A stretch of 64,000 nt of DNA from Theodoxus fluviatilis (GCA_034096865.1 JAWQFJ010001305.1:98396-162395), one strand, 5' to 3'. Counted from the stretch's first letter, positions 32,644 through 40,224 are shown. Numbers and translations are program-made. Notes: generated by a model not told the origin, from the sequence alone.

Positions 32644-34120
32644 CACCCATAATTATGAAAAAGGTACACATGAGTTTGGAACAATGAGTGTTACCCTGTT
32701 ATAGCTCCATCTCATTTTAGCACAAGCATTGGTCTCCATGCAAGCCATCCTCTCAACTCAACACTATATTCAAAATGAGCATCTGAATTTTTCCACCATG
32801 CCAATCACTTTAACTGCACATTGTCCAGATGACAGATTCTGTATTACAATGGCCTTCACACAGCAGCAATGGCCACTTGTTGGGTATTCATGTACTCTAA
32901 TTGTAATGAACACTCTTGGGCCATTCTGAAGAAAGTGGCAATATAAACAATGACTGTTTCTACTCCGTCAGTGACTCACCCTGCAGCAGAGACTTCAGCT
33001 GGCAGTCCTTGGTCTCCTGTTTGATGCCACTGGCCGAGACAAAGAAGGGAGCTTTGTTCAGCAAGGCCTTCTTTTGCTCCAGCAGTCTCCTTTGACGCTC
33101 AAGCTCCTCATTCTGTGCTGCCAGTGTCGTGGCATCAAGGTCCTTCTCTGTCTTGATTTGTCTGCAACGGTGCACGATGCAAGTATTGTACCACAGAGCA
33201 CGACTAATGTTTCTAATGTTAAAAAGAGCATGTCACTGTCATCTCATAGAAATACATCGGGGATTACATAGAAAATGATCAAGAGAGTCGGGGTCTTACC
33301 TGATGTTACGTCTCTTGAACGACGGCTTGGGGGCCGCTTTCTTCCTCTTGGCTTTTCGCTCCGCCCTTTCCTCCTTGGTGAGCTTCCTTTTTCGCTTTCT
33401 GCTCCTTTTGGGTTTCTTTGCTGCACTTTCTGCTGGTTTTGACTCTGAAGCTTCTGCAGGCTTCTCTTCGGTCAATGGGGTAAATGAAAACAAAGATGTG
33501 CTTGGTTTGCTGTCATCAGTTAAATCAGCAAAATCCTTGGTCTCGATGATGTTGTCATCATCCATTCCTAACTTATCGTCCATATCTAACTTACTGATTA
33601 TATCATTCACTTGCAATTCTACTTCAGCATCACCTCCTAAATCTCCGTTGTCTTCACTGTTGGCATCTTCATCACCTTCTTCTCCATCATTCTCTTCATC
33701 ATCATAATCATCGTCATCGTCATCATCTTCATCATCATCTTCATCATCATCGTCATCATCCTCCTCTCCATCCTCCTCATCTACATCTTCATCTGATCCT
33801 ACTGAGCCCTCAGTATCACTATAGTCACTTATGGACTTATCCTCATCAGTCTTGTCAGTTTCCATTTTCTTGTCTTCTGACTCCTCCAGGAATGCAAGCT
33901 GAGATATCAGACCAGCCGACTTTTCTTCAGAGATGTCATTGTCGTCATTATCTTCAGGCTTGTCAATGAAAGAAGGGATGGACAACTGCTGGGGCAGCAT
34001 GGCTGACACCCCACTGGAAGGAAGGAGTTGATCTCCTGAAGCCATCTTGCTCCCTTCTCCTTGGCTAGATCATAAATCCCATAGGTCTCCAACAAGCTCA
34101 CATTGCCTCTCTGGTTGCAT
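6716..34120 (-). CDS. RAD54L2: RAD54L2 (ARIP4) SNF2-family translocase, 18 coding exons, 3' end off window
   Basis: RAD54L2/ARIP4 is a nuclear SNF2/Rad54-like DNA translocase known in vertebrates as an androgen-receptor interactor and a SUMO-linked factor acting on topoisomerase II lesions. All 18 exons join in phase (1887 codons plus one base). In order: acidic N-terminus (residues 1-438); lobe 1 with Walker A GLGKT (471-475) and box DEGH (619-622); an enormous low-complexity insert (about 790-1530) coded by one exon; lobe 2 with [17 protein letters not shown] (motif VI, about 1678-1688); then the conserved NPFTHESLL and PVASVKP segments. Exon order and the motifs [14 protein letters not shown] and [13 protein letters not shown] identify ARIP4 rather than ATRX or RAD54. 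The start ATG at 34045 has an in-frame TGA eight codons upstream. The human protein is about 1467 residues; the excess here is the insert. The exon holding the ATG begins at a splice acceptor (34120), so a 5' non-coding exon must exist further upstream. Confidence 0.96.
7130..7296. repeat. 26-bp purine minisatellite plus (GA)n
   Basis: About four to five copies of a unit related to GAGGGGAATTGAGGAAAGG, followed by uninterrupted GA dinucleotides (about 7246-7296). Plus strand is pure purine apart from TT interruptions. Confidence 0.85.
7417..7736. repeat. 64-bp minisatellite abutting the RAD54L2 exon 17 donor
   Basis: Five copies of a 64-bp unit. On the minus strand each complete unit contains TGCTGGGTAGGAATAG, which is the exon 17 end, donor and first intron bases. 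The array therefore grew by copying the exon-intron junction; four replica donors follow the real one at 7732/7731. Confidence 0.9.
7732..7910 (-). CDS. RAD54L2: RAD54L2 exon 17
   Basis: 179 nt, phase 0 to 2. Encodes [20 protein letters not shown] and [11 protein letters not shown], closely matching human EPFEHESLLLNRKDHKLTKAEKK and YTRPSYAQYYP. Its donor (GCTGG, then GTAGGA) is repeated in the adjoining minisatellite. Confidence 0.95.
7911..8292. other. RAD54L2 intron, no feature seen
   Basis: Ordinary AT-rich intron sequence between exon 17 and a Helentron-like repeat. Short open frames here are chance. Confidence 0.5.
8293..8564 (-). mobile_element. Helentron-like repeat, copy 2 (internally deleted)
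   Basis: Both ends are present (ACAAGAAGGGCAAAGCCC at 8293, GCATGTGAGT near 8564) but about 600 bp of the interior is missing. Minus orientation, the same as RAD54L2. Confidence 0.85.
8895..8999 (-). CDS. RAD54L2: RAD54L2 exon 16
   Basis: 105 nt, phase 0 to 0, between TTTTTCAG and GTATGG. Encodes [17 protein letters not shown], aligning with human KESVLQLACLKYPHLITK. Confidence 0.9.
9308..9381 (-). CDS. RAD54L2: RAD54L2 exon 15
   Basis: 74 nt. Encodes [20 protein letters not shown], aligning with human DRVVDDLNPMLNFTRKEVEN just after helicase motif VI. Confidence 0.95.
9696..10779. mobile_element. piggyBac-type element with TTAA ends and an internal inverted duplication
   Basis: TTAA at 9696-9699 and 10776-10779 flank matching ends ACCTCTGCGCGCC and CCCTCTGGACGCC. 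Two acidic transposase-like N-termini face away from the centre. No catalytic core is present. It lies in the intron between RAD54L2 exons 15 and 14. Confidence 0.65.
9866..10340. repeat. Head-to-head inverted duplication (~200-bp arms)
   Basis: The plus-strand arm (about 9866-10065) reappears inverted at about 10140-10340 with roughly 90 percent identity by eye. Each arm begins a small frame: plus 9951-10067 encodes [20 protein letters not shown] and more; minus from 10253 encodes [20 protein letters not shown] and more. The spacer is about 75 bp, so the RNA could fold into a long hairpin. Confidence 0.8.
10956..11161 (-). CDS. RAD54L2: RAD54L2 exon 14 (helicase motifs V-VI)
   Basis: 206 nt. 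Encodes [20 protein letters not shown], then [18 protein letters not shown] and [16 protein letters not shown]. These are SNF2 motifs V and VI, almost identical to human RAD54L2. The arginine finger region is intact. Confidence 0.97.
11373..11472 (-). CDS. RAD54L2: RAD54L2 exon 13
   Basis: 100 nt. Encodes [20 protein letters not shown] and WLFLLSTR, matching human [20 protein letters not shown] and WLFLLSTR (motif IV-V region of lobe 2). Confidence 0.97.
11521..12381 (-). mobile_element. Helentron-like repeat, copy 3 (full length)
   Basis: Complete copy, about 860 bp, from ACAAGAAGGGCAAAGCCC (hairpin end) to the GACTCACATGC end, minus orientation. About twenty AAGGTCA/TGACCTT half-sites are present and a CGGACGGACGG tract is expanded. 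It sits in the intron between RAD54L2 exons 13 and 12. Confidence 0.9.
12401..12603. repeat. Polypurine (GGA/GAG)n tract
   Basis: About 200 bp of nearly uninterrupted purine on the plus strand. Long open frames on the minus strand (SSSSPPPP type) are a by-product. Confidence 0.9.
12949..13052 (-). CDS. RAD54L2: RAD54L2 exon 12
   Basis: 104 nt between ATATTGCAG and GTAAGT. Encodes [17 protein letters not shown] (first Ser shared with exon 11), aligning with human SQSLSTLALIEEFLGK. Confidence 0.95.
13230..13345 (+). repeat. (AATG)n microsatellite joined to a short dispersed element
   Basis: Twelve or so GAAT units end directly in a short element containing AGCCTGTTAATTTCTGTAGG and a TAAGGCC block (13281-13345). 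Related copies occur at 27481, 31160 and 51811, each preceded by a simple repeat. Confidence 0.55.
13414..13466 (+). other. G-rich stretch, possible G-quadruplex
   Basis: Runs of four to seven G separated by short spacers (GGGGATGGGGGGGTGGGGG and onwards) about 30 bp downstream, in gene orientation, of the RAD54L2 exon 11 donor. On the transcribed RNA this is C-rich. Confidence 0.5.
13492..13610 (-). CDS. RAD54L2: RAD54L2 exon 11
   Basis: 119 nt. Encodes [20 protein letters not shown] and DKILVF, matching human ENSPKMVLLFHLIEESVKLG and DKILVF: start of helicase lobe 2. Its acceptor follows about 10.3 kb of intron that holds both satellite arrays. Confidence 0.96.
13778..21571. repeat. 28-bp satellite array, about 278 copies
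   Basis: Unit TCAGCACACATCCCACAACT followed by ACACCTCG, repeated for 7.8 kb. Nearly all variation is at the final CG, which appears as CG, CA or TG; only a handful of other changes exist (one-base insertion near 14141, a substitution near 14518, small deletions near 14553 and 18840, a change near 19455). Because 28 is not a multiple of 3 and the unit has no plus-strand stop, all three plus frames are open for over 2600 codons. This is a consequence of the repeat, not a gene. It lies inside one RAD54L2 intron. Confidence 0.98.
21487..21500. other. Assembly gap (14 N) inside the satellite
   Basis: Sixteen bases would be needed to complete the interrupted repeat unit but 14 N are given, so the gap is a placeholder and the true array length is unknown. 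Confidence 0.98.
21572..21841. other. RAD54L2 intron between the satellites, no feature seen
   Basis: Unremarkable sequence between the 28-bp array and the TA microsatellite. Confidence 0.5.
21842..21905. repeat. (TA)n microsatellite
   Basis: About 31 uninterrupted TA dinucleotides; palindromic and able to extrude a cruciform. It marks the left edge of the ~297-bp satellite. Confidence 0.97.
21906..23395. repeat. ~297-bp tandem satellite, about five copies, with X-box, YY1-like and CRE-like motifs
   Basis: The phrase TTCATCATCTGACTTTA recurs near 22021, 22320, 22920 and 23213 (degenerate near 22619). Each unit carries GCCGCCATTTTG (a YY1-type site), GTGACGTAACC, a palindrome GTAACCATGGTAAC, a GGCGGCCATCTTG site, a second GTTACCATGG palindrome, and a GGCGGCTTCGCCGCC hairpin. 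It lies in the same RAD54L2 intron as the 28-bp array. Confidence 0.93.
22289..22302. promoter_or_regulatory. RFX X-box-like palindrome GTAACCATGGTAAC
   Basis: Matches the RFX/DAF-19 X-box consensus GTNRCC, 1-3 spacer bases, RGYAAC. The same perfect match recurs near 22884-22897 and 23178-23191. A second X-box form, GTTACCATGGCAAC, is perfect at 23013-23026 and 23306-23319. Binding is not demonstrated. Confidence 0.45.
23423..23617. mobile_element. hAT-like MITE, 195 bp
   Basis: Inverted ends CAGACCTGTTTACCC (15 bp perfect) are flanked on both sides by GTGTCAC (23416-23422 and 23618-23624), a 7-bp direct repeat compatible with a degraded 8-bp hAT target duplication. CAG ends are usual for hAT elements. 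No coding capacity. Confidence 0.7.
23618..23900. other. RAD54L2 intron with short CA and TG tracts
   Basis: Contains small CA/TG dinucleotide runs (about 23636-23702) and then ordinary intron up to the donor of exon 10. Confidence 0.5.
23901..26198 (-). CDS. RAD54L2: RAD54L2 exon 10: giant low-complexity insert between helicase lobes
   Basis: One uninterrupted exon of 2298 nt (exactly 766 codons, phase 0 to 0). It begins with conserved lobe-1 sequence [12 protein letters not shown] and ends with SISYEW, matching human [12 protein letters not shown] and IVTYEW. In human roughly 70-80 residues separate these points; here about 745 do. First comes a Lys/Ala-rich segment ([20 protein letters not shown]), then about 350 residues of Met-Gly-Gln-Asn-Ser repeats ([15 protein letters not shown]), then a Ser/Gly/Met-rich stretch, finally Thr/Ser-rich sequence. 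The open frame, flanking splice sites and conserved borders argue that it is truly translated. An antisense frame of similar length is a shadow. Confidence 0.93.
26199..26571. other. RAD54L2 intron 9
   Basis: Short intron, AT-rich; no other feature seen. Confidence 0.5.
26572..26749 (-). CDS. RAD54L2: RAD54L2 exon 9
   Basis: 178 nt. Encodes [30 protein letters not shown] and [12 protein letters not shown], matching human RRGHTVLKIHLP, IQRDLYTQFM and NPLKAFCVCCK. Confidence 0.96.
26750..27201. other. RAD54L2 intron 8
   Basis: No feature seen beyond intron sequence. Confidence 0.5.
27202..27429 (-). CDS. RAD54L2: RAD54L2 exon 8
   Basis: 228 nt. Encodes [31 protein letters not shown] and [20 protein letters not shown]2 motif III (TGYPLQN) and following region, nearly identical to human. 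Confidence 0.97.
27481..27575 (+). repeat. Short hairpin element, copy 2
   Basis: Contains AGCCTTTGTAGGCT (stem AGCCT/AGGCT), GTAAGGCCATTGACCAT and TTGCTAGAGCTGGTT. Related to 13281-13345, 31160-31215 and 51811-51905. Confidence 0.55.
27630..27772. repeat. (TG)n microsatellite, interrupted
   Basis: About 140 bp of TG dinucleotides with GAG and GG interruptions. Confidence 0.95.
27988..28079. repeat. (GAA)n trinucleotide array, about 30 units
   Basis: Uninterrupted GAA on the plus strand, so TTC on the RAD54L2 coding strand, about 65 bp downstream of the exon 7 donor in gene orientation. Pure polypurine. Confidence 0.97.
28143..28257 (-). CDS. RAD54L2: RAD54L2 exon 7 (DEGH box)
   Basis: 115 nt. 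Encodes [20 protein letters not shown] and QQLKNIKT, matching human [17 protein letters not shown]. This is the Walker B (motif II) exon. Confidence 0.97.
28271..28339. repeat. 30-bp tandem duplication beside the exon 7 acceptor
   Basis: 2.3 copies of a 30-bp unit (AGCAAAAGCCATGACCCACA then CGTGGTCAGC). On the RAD54L2 strand it repeats GGCTTTTGCTGCTGAC, the likely branch-point and pyrimidine region next to the CTTGCAG acceptor. Confidence 0.85.
28340..29035. other. RAD54L2 intron 6
   Basis: No gene or repeat recognised. Confidence 0.5.
29036..29200 (-). CDS. RAD54L2: RAD54L2 exon 6
   Basis: 165 nt. Encodes [31 protein letters not shown] and [10 protein letters not shown]. Human has [22 protein letters not shown] and VIIDLDEED at the same point. 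VIDVDEED has the form of a SUMO-interacting motif. Confidence 0.96.
29403..29665. repeat. 55-bp minisatellite, about 4.5 copies
   Basis: Unit begins CTACTTCACACAAAACGCCT; first copy is about 62 bp, the rest 55 bp. Located in RAD54L2 intron 5, about 120 bp past the donor. Confidence 0.9.
29785..30112 (-). CDS. RAD54L2: RAD54L2 exon 5 (Walker A)
   Basis: 328 nt. Encodes [52 protein letters not shown] and [15 protein letters not shown] is the ATP-binding P-loop; the sequence follows human RAD54L2 almost residue for residue. Confidence 0.98.
30113..31583. other. RAD54L2 intron 4
   Basis: 1.5 kb. Contains a short hairpin-element copy at about 31160-31215 (CCTATCAGCCTTGTAAGC). Otherwise nothing recognised; small frames are chance. 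Confidence 0.5.
31584..31852 (-). CDS. RAD54L2: RAD54L2 exon 4 (acidic, SIM-like)
   Basis: 269 nt. Encodes [19 protein letters not shown], a second acidic block, then [19 protein letters not shown] and [10 protein letters not shown]. Human has DEVIELSSGEED, HVNDVLNQRDALGRVLVN and [18 protein letters not shown] fits a SUMO-interacting motif with a phosphorylatable acidic tail. Confidence 0.95.
31913..32050. repeat. (CA)n with an alternating CG-rich core
   Basis: CA dinucleotides interrupted by CACGCGCACGCGCGCACG (about 31940-31978), an alternating purine-pyrimidine tract able to adopt Z-DNA. In RAD54L2 intron 3. Confidence 0.95.
32445..32561 (-). CDS. RAD54L2: RAD54L2 exon 3
   Basis: 117 nt, phase 1 to 1. 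Encodes a Lys/Glu-rich helix ([19 protein letters not shown]), probably coiled coil. Weakly conserved but in frame between good splice sites. Confidence 0.85.
32980..33161 (-). CDS. RAD54L2: RAD54L2 exon 2
   Basis: 182 nt. Encodes [20 protein letters not shown], aligning with human VTKAAQQEELERRKRLEQQR. Confidence 0.9.
33300..34120 (-). CDS. RAD54L2: RAD54L2 exon 1 (first coding exon)
   Basis: Acceptor TTGTCAG at 34121; ATG at 34045; donor at 33299. Encodes [12 protein letters not shown], a long Asp/Glu tract (about residues 95-150), then the basic segment [20 protein letters not shown] and SFKRRNIR, matching human SHMRRNIR. 34046-34120 is 5' UTR. Because it starts at an acceptor, an upstream non-coding exon exists. 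Confidence 0.93.
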
Positions 34121-34471
34121 CTGACAAGACAAACAGAAAAACCAATATCAACAAAAAGGTGCAAAACAAACACCTGAGCTCCAACAGCTCCCAACTTTCA
34201 GAAGTACAAGATGGGCCTTTTCAGTCTTGATTTGTAAATTTGTTTTGGCTCTAGAAAATTGTACACCTAAATAAAGTTATGCTTGCTTTTTAAGTATGCA
34301 TGGTTTTTATCCAATTTATGCATGTGCATAGTTTGCAATGCAAGGTAGGTAGGCTGGAAGTGACACATTTTCCACTTTGTAAGGCCTCTCAGCCAACTTG
34401 AGCTGAAATAACATAATCAGCACCTTTCAAGTCAGTGCAGCCATGTAATGTAAGGTTAAAAACAAAGAAGA

Positions 34472-35301
34472 ACAAGAAGGGCAAAGCCCATACCACTCAC
34501 ATGCTTGACCTTGACCTTTACATGACCTTGACCTTCAAGTGACCTTCAAGGTCAATCAACTACACCTAGCAATGACATACACTAAACTAAGAAATGCTTT
34601 ACACATTTTTCCTACCAAAATACATGTGGCCTTGAGCCAAGGTCAAGGTCATCCAAGGTCATGCAACACAAAGCTGTTAATTCAAGACATAGGAAGCACA
34701 ATGGTGCTTATTGGCACTTTCTACCATGAGATATGGTCACTTTTAGTGGTTCACTACCCCATTTTGGTCACATTTCATTAGGGTCAAAGTGACCTTGACC
34801 TTGATGATATGTGACCAAATGTGTCTCATGATGAAAATATAACATGTGCCCCACATAATTATTAAGTTTGAAACAGTTATCTTCCACAGTTCAGGGTCAA
34901 GATCACTTCAAACTATGTATACAATCCAACTTTAAAGAGCTCCAATGACCTTGACCTTGAAGCAAGGTCAACCAAACTGGTATCAAAAAATAGGGCTTAC
35001 TTTGCCTTATATACCATGTATAGGTGAGGTATCCAATCTCAAAAACTTCAGAGAAAATTGAGAAAATGTGAAAAATGGCTGTTTTTTAGACAACATTTAT
35101 TGCCCCTGTGACCTTGACTTTGAAGCAAGGTCAAGTTACTATGTATGCTTTTTGAGGCCTTGTCATCATACACCATCATGCCAAATTGGGTGTTGATAGA
35201 CTTAATAGTCTCCGAGAAAAATCCAACGTAAAAGTTTTCGGACGCCCGGACGGACGAAACGGGTGAGTACATAGACTCACTTTTGCTTCGCATGTGAGTC
35301 A
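34472..35301 (-). mobile_element. Helentron-like repeat, copy 4 (full length)
   Basis: Complete minus-orientation copy, about 830 bp, with the hairpin end at 34472 and the GACTCACATGC end near 35301. It lies upstream of the first coding exon, probably in the first RAD54L2 intron. Confidence 0.9.
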
Positions 35302-36716
35302 AAGAAAAGTGGGTGGGTGGGGGGTCTAACAATTGACATCATATGAAAGCCGAGATATTCACCAATGTAGTGCATAGTCTTGATTTAGAATGTTACCAGT
35401 AAGAACTGAAAAGTTAGGAAAAGTAGTGTTTTGAGATACTAAAATGGCTGCAGCTCCCGCAATTTTCATGTTCTTTTGGGAAACAAAGAGTTAATTACAG
35501 AAGACAAGTAGTTTCTGATAGCGCATTTATTACAGTTGGCACTCCAGTGCACAAGAGTCACCATGCGACAGATGGAGGTTATCCCCAATTGCAAGTTATG
35601 AACTTATGGCCAAATGACTGCACTGGGGAACTGAACCAAGGAACAGTACCAATTCAATAATTGTGTGCAGATATAGTTTTTTGGGGGGAGTGGTGGGGGT
35701 GGGGGTGTGAAGGGGGTGGGGGGTGAAGGGTGGCGCCAGTGGCATTAGGGGTATTGAGCTAGGATGTGTAGGGGTGAGGTGAGGATTGGGATCGAGAGAA
35801 ACAAACAGAAGTCAATTTATCAATAACAGCTTTCTTCTGAACATTAAACACATTTACCTTTTTCATTTAATGTGAGAACCATTTCTGTGTTACCACCAAC
35901 ACATACATTTTGAGTTATCAATCCACTTCTGCAGTGCAGCAGAATAACACAAAGTCCAATTTTCTTAATTAAACAATAAAAGTGTGGCTGCAACTGTGAA
36001 CCTTGAATGTAAAAAAAGAGGAAGAAATAAGTTGTACATACATGTATATCTTTATTTATAAACATTTTAAAATTGATTTTTCTTATAATGTAGCTGTTGT
36101 TACTGGGTCCTGCAATTATTATACTGGCAACTCTTATCATGATTGAGATAACATCATCACTGTTTCCATTATGTTGCTTGAACTTTATGTAAATCAAATT
36201 GGGAATGTGCTTTTTGTGACCTGATGCCGAATTAACATATTACTAACAAAAATGCTGCATCAGAAGAGCATACCAAGCCTGTGCATTATCACTGGTGAAT
36301 GGAATCTTAACATTTCCCCCCGTTTTTGATCATCACTACTGTTAGTTCAATGCTTCTAATGTTAAATCATGCAAGAAGAAACTTTGGTGTTGACACAAAA
36401 ATGTATATAATTTCATGTCAAACTTCAGGTATGTTTGTATGCAGAAATCTAAAACATGTCCAATTCCACAGTGTACAGCTTTTTCTCCATTTTCTTCATG
36501 CTTTTCATGGTGGAAAATTTCTTTTAACTTTTATGGGAATAGGTTATCATGCTTTGCATGGTGGAGAATTTCTTTTAAGTTTAACTTTTTTATGGGAATA
36601 GGTTACAAATCCACCCAGGAAAGGTTTACTTTGAAATGGTCATTATATTGCACAATAACAAATAGTAAGAGCTGTTTGTACACTAGACTAGTCTAGAGTA
36701 GAGGTTTCAACATATA
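35302..36716. other. Non-coding region upstream of RAD54L2 coding exons
   Basis: Probably RAD54L2 intron. Holds a G-rich stretch at about 35683-35735 (several runs of four to six G, possible G-quadruplex on the plus strand). A 117-codon minus frame at 35844-36197 looks like chance. Confidence 0.45.
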
Positions 36717-37329
36717 TGTGACCCTCCATCACAAAATGAGTCACTGTTGCATTTTGAACATTTTGATATCTGTATCAGTGTATGTTTTCAAAAAGAGCAC
36801 ACAACAAGCTTCTCAACGGTGCAATAATCATGAACATATGACTACCCTACACGATTTCACGTGACTTTGAAGATCAACACCTCAAAAATACGCTTTTTGA
36901 GAAAAACGCGTTTTAAGTTTACATACATTATTCCCCCTTTTTCCCTAGCAACCCTTATTCTAGACTCATGCAATTTGCCACAGAGATGAAGCAGTGGCTT
37001 TTGGCTTTGGTTGGCAGCCTAGGGTATTCCCCCGTCAATCTGTTGCAGTGGTGGCTACGAAAGTTTAAGAAAATGCTTGATGTTGACGATCGGTTTGCGG
37101 ATGTTTTCTTGTAATTTATGATTTACCACCACACCCAAAAAACATCATAACGCATATACTTACACGTTGATTTCAAACACGAAACTTACTCATACAATGA
37201 AGAAGGGATTAGAGAAGCAAAAAACCAAAAATCTTGAAGTCGACCACTACAACCCCCACCTCCTTTGTGGGCTGTTTGCAAAAAATGACTCGACTGCGCA
37301 ACCGACTCATTTAGCGATGGAGAGTCACA
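36717..37329. mobile_element. TIR element, 613 bp, TA-flanked
   Basis: Ends TGTGACCCTCCATCACAAAA and (inverted) TGTGACTCTCCATCGCTAAA agree at most positions over about 26 bp and are bordered by TA on both sides. No transposase coding. The superfamily is uncertain; TA flanks would fit Tc1/mariner-like insertion. Confidence 0.55.
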
Positions 37330-38579
37330 TATTTCTTTGCTGAACACAATTTTCCACACTGTATACTTTCAGTTTCACAAAGTTCATAAACAGTTTTAAG
37401 TAACTGATGGTATTGCCAGGAAAGGAAAAGATAAACTGATTTTTATCCTCGATGAATTACCAATGTGATGACTAAAGGATTGTCTCACATTCCCTATTCA
37501 GCATTGCTGCATGGGCTGAATGTACTTCCACTTGCATGTTGTATGTACTCAAGTCTCCAAATTGACAGAAGAATTGTCTACTGATTTTGTAACACAAAAT
37601 GGACACAAAAAGATAGGGTAAGGACTCAAAGAAAATATTACAGAGGATGAATAAGTAGGCTATACTTAAAAATAAATAGAAAATGACAATTCTAGTGAAC
37701 TGAATGACAGCTCACTATCAGTCACTTTCAGTTCCATTGTTATTTGAAACTGATGAATTTAAAACAGACAATGATGCCAAAAGCCACCACCATAAACCCA
37801 CCTTTTAGATTTCTAGAAACAGATTACACAAAACCACATATAAAGCATACTGGCATACAAGTTGCATTTGATAACTTTGGGAGTGCATGAACACTAATTC
37901 AAAATGAAATAAAGCAAACATCAATCTAGGTCTTCAAACTTGTTCACGTGTGAGGAGACTTGTGTGTTTCGAGATAATGATATGATTGCATTACTGACGA
38001 TGGAGAATCAGATTTTGCATTGTAATATGTTCTTGTTTGGACCTTCCGTGATCAAAAATGTGGTTAAATGAAGGAATGACATCTCTAACCCCCACAACCC
38101 CTCCCCACCCCCTACATGGCTACTTCATTAAAGTTGCATAAATTTTGTCTTAAAATATAATACATGAATCCTTTTACAAATGTTTGGCAACAATGGAGAC
38201 AAAAACAGCAAATTCTACATGTATTTATCCAAAGATGATTCATGTCCAATCCCCTACTGTGATCAATATAAAATTGACTGTGGACATAGGCAAGAAACAG
38301 AATTTAATAGTCTCTGTATGAGTCACACAAAAAAAAAATCGGCAGATATGTAAAAAATAGGATTATTGTCTGCCAAACAGTGAACTAATGTCATTATTCT
38401 GATGGAGACACAATGTCAGATTTTGAAATGGAACATTGATTTTGTGCCTGCCCTCAGCTTTGTTGACATTGGTGACAGAGCACTTTCTGGCCTAATCTAT
38501 GGAGGACCCTCTCTCATTCTTTTCCATGTTTCCTTGTACTATATGAGTATATCATTAAAATTTCATACATTTGTCCAAA

Positions 38580-38646
<67 letters not shown>

Positions 38647-39875
38647 CTCAAATATTTCATAAACATTTCGAATATATATTAGCGAAATAAAAGATAGGTC
38701 TACAGTTTTCTATGCATGGAAAGGAATGTGCTCAGAAGCTTCTGCTTCACACGTCACGGGATTTTCCACAAATAAGTGGCACCTGAATTACTGTAACAGG
38801 TTCATTCAGCGGAATTTTTTGCTTGATACCTGATTAAGACTTAAAATTTAAAAAATGTGCATTTGTTCTCGCCGTGTATTTTAAAGCAACTCCTAATTTG
38901 TATCCTTGTTGTTTGGCCACTTTTGGTCCATGCACCGGAATATTAGGTGCTGAGGATTCAACTGACGGAAAAGGTGTGGCCTATTCTCAGAGATTCCGGT
39001 ACTTTCGATAATTTCCGAGTGATCTGTGCGGTAATATATTGTGCACAGTGCATTTATTTGTTTGATTAAACACTTGTCAATTTTGACTCGAGCCAGTATT
39101 ACATTCACATAACAGTCGCAAATAGCCCCATTATCAAACAAATCGTGATATATACTAATTAAGCCACTAAGTTCCGTCACGACAAGACTCTTTAGAACAA
39201 TATTATCAAATGATAACATGGATCCTGGCTACTAACTTCGAAATTTGTCATCAAGCTTGAAATTGTTTCATCACCATCTGAGTCTCATGCACTACGCTTC
39301 GGACCGTGGACGCGCAATCGCGGCCTTCCTCTTTGTCATCGCCTTCATTCAAGAGTAAAACGAAAATTGCTTTCGCGCGTGGACCACTGATCCTACGTTT
39401 CCCGCTACGCGCACTCTTTCGCTTTTGACAAAACTCATATCTGTCACCGATTCGAAATGAAAATATTCAAGGTGTTCTACGACTCACGACCGACATCAGC
39501 TGAGTAAAGTGCAAGCGCCCGCAAATCAAGTGAAAACAATTCGACATTGCGTTATATATGTTGAAGATTTGCTTAAGTTAATACTGTGCACCGATAGATC
39601 AACATGCGATAATTAAGGTGATTATGTACAAGAAGGAAATTATCAATGAATAACGTTAACCTCCATGATCGACAAAAATCACTGGTCAGGATTACCCCGT
39701 TTCATTCACTTTGTCTCATGCCTCGCAAAGTCAATAATGGGAACAGATTCAAACAAAAAGACACATTTTGAATCTAACTCAAATAGAAAAGTGACGGTTT
39801 TTGAAAAGGTCACGCAGTAATTAATTGAAGGGAAAAAAATGAAACTCACACAATGCCGAAGTTAATTCCCTCTCA
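37330..39875. other. Intergenic or RAD54L2 5' intron sequence
   Basis: Contains a (CT)30 microsatellite at about 38580-38641. A 108-codon minus frame (38893-39219) and a 70-codon basic frame (about 39270-39470, minus, no ATG) have no recognisable homology; the second lies in locally CpG-rich DNA and might overlap RAD54L2 5' sequence. Confidence 0.4.
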
Positions 39876-40165
39876 CATCGCCATCATCGGGAAAACTTCC
39901 GGTGAAAGGAATTATGGGAGAGAACTCTGTATCATAAAATATTGAGAAAATACATGATATAAAAGTTATTTTTTTAATAGTAAACATTAATACATAGTGA
40001 CTAAATTGCGAAAATTCATGTAAAATATTTAATTTCAGGATGTTTTAAGCATTTTGTAATCTTTAGCACTACTACGCATGCGTAGGGCCGGTGTGGCGAA
40101 TTCCAAACATCACCAAGCAAGCCTTGGCTAACTCATGATACTGGCTTTCTAGATTTTCTTTGAGG
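39876..40165. promoter_or_regulatory. Probable divergent promoter and 5' UTR of IFT122
   Basis: An ETS-type site AACTTCCGGTG (39894-39904) and a perfect 14-bp palindrome CTACGCATGCGTAG (40072-40085, NRF1-like core CGCATGCG) precede the IFT122 ATG by about 270 and 80 bp. ETS and NRF1 sites are typical of CpG-type bidirectional promoters. No TATA box and no clear X-box were seen. Transcription start sites cannot be placed. Confidence 0.4.
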
Positions 40166-40224
40166 ATGAGGGCTGTACCAACCTGGGTCGACAAGGTGCA
40201 CGACAAGGAGAAAACTGAGCAATG
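40166..40224 (+). CDS. IFT122: IFT122 exon 1
   Basis: ATG at 40166; encodes [19 protein letters not shown] then TG of a Cys codon; donor GTGAGA. Human starts MRAVLTWRDKAEHC. Phase 2 joins perfectly to 41258. Confidence 0.93.

Noticed and set aside
35048..35332. Recurrent small frame ([16 protein letters not shown] and [19 protein letters not shown]) in many copies
   Set aside because: It lies in the dispersed Helentron-like element, varies in length by frameshift between copies and includes the variable CCGT tract; its similarity between copies reflects shared ancestry, not selection.
35844..36197. 117-codon minus-strand frame
   Set aside because: AT-rich, hydrophobic composition without homology; most likely chance.
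38893..39219. 108-codon minus-strand frame upstream of RAD54L2
   Set aside because: AT-rich, no recognisable domain, and of a length expected by chance in 64 kb.
39876..40165. X-box for RFX in the IFT122 promoter
   Set aside because: The nearest string (CAAGCCTTGGCTAAC near 40117) has the wrong right arm for the consensus.
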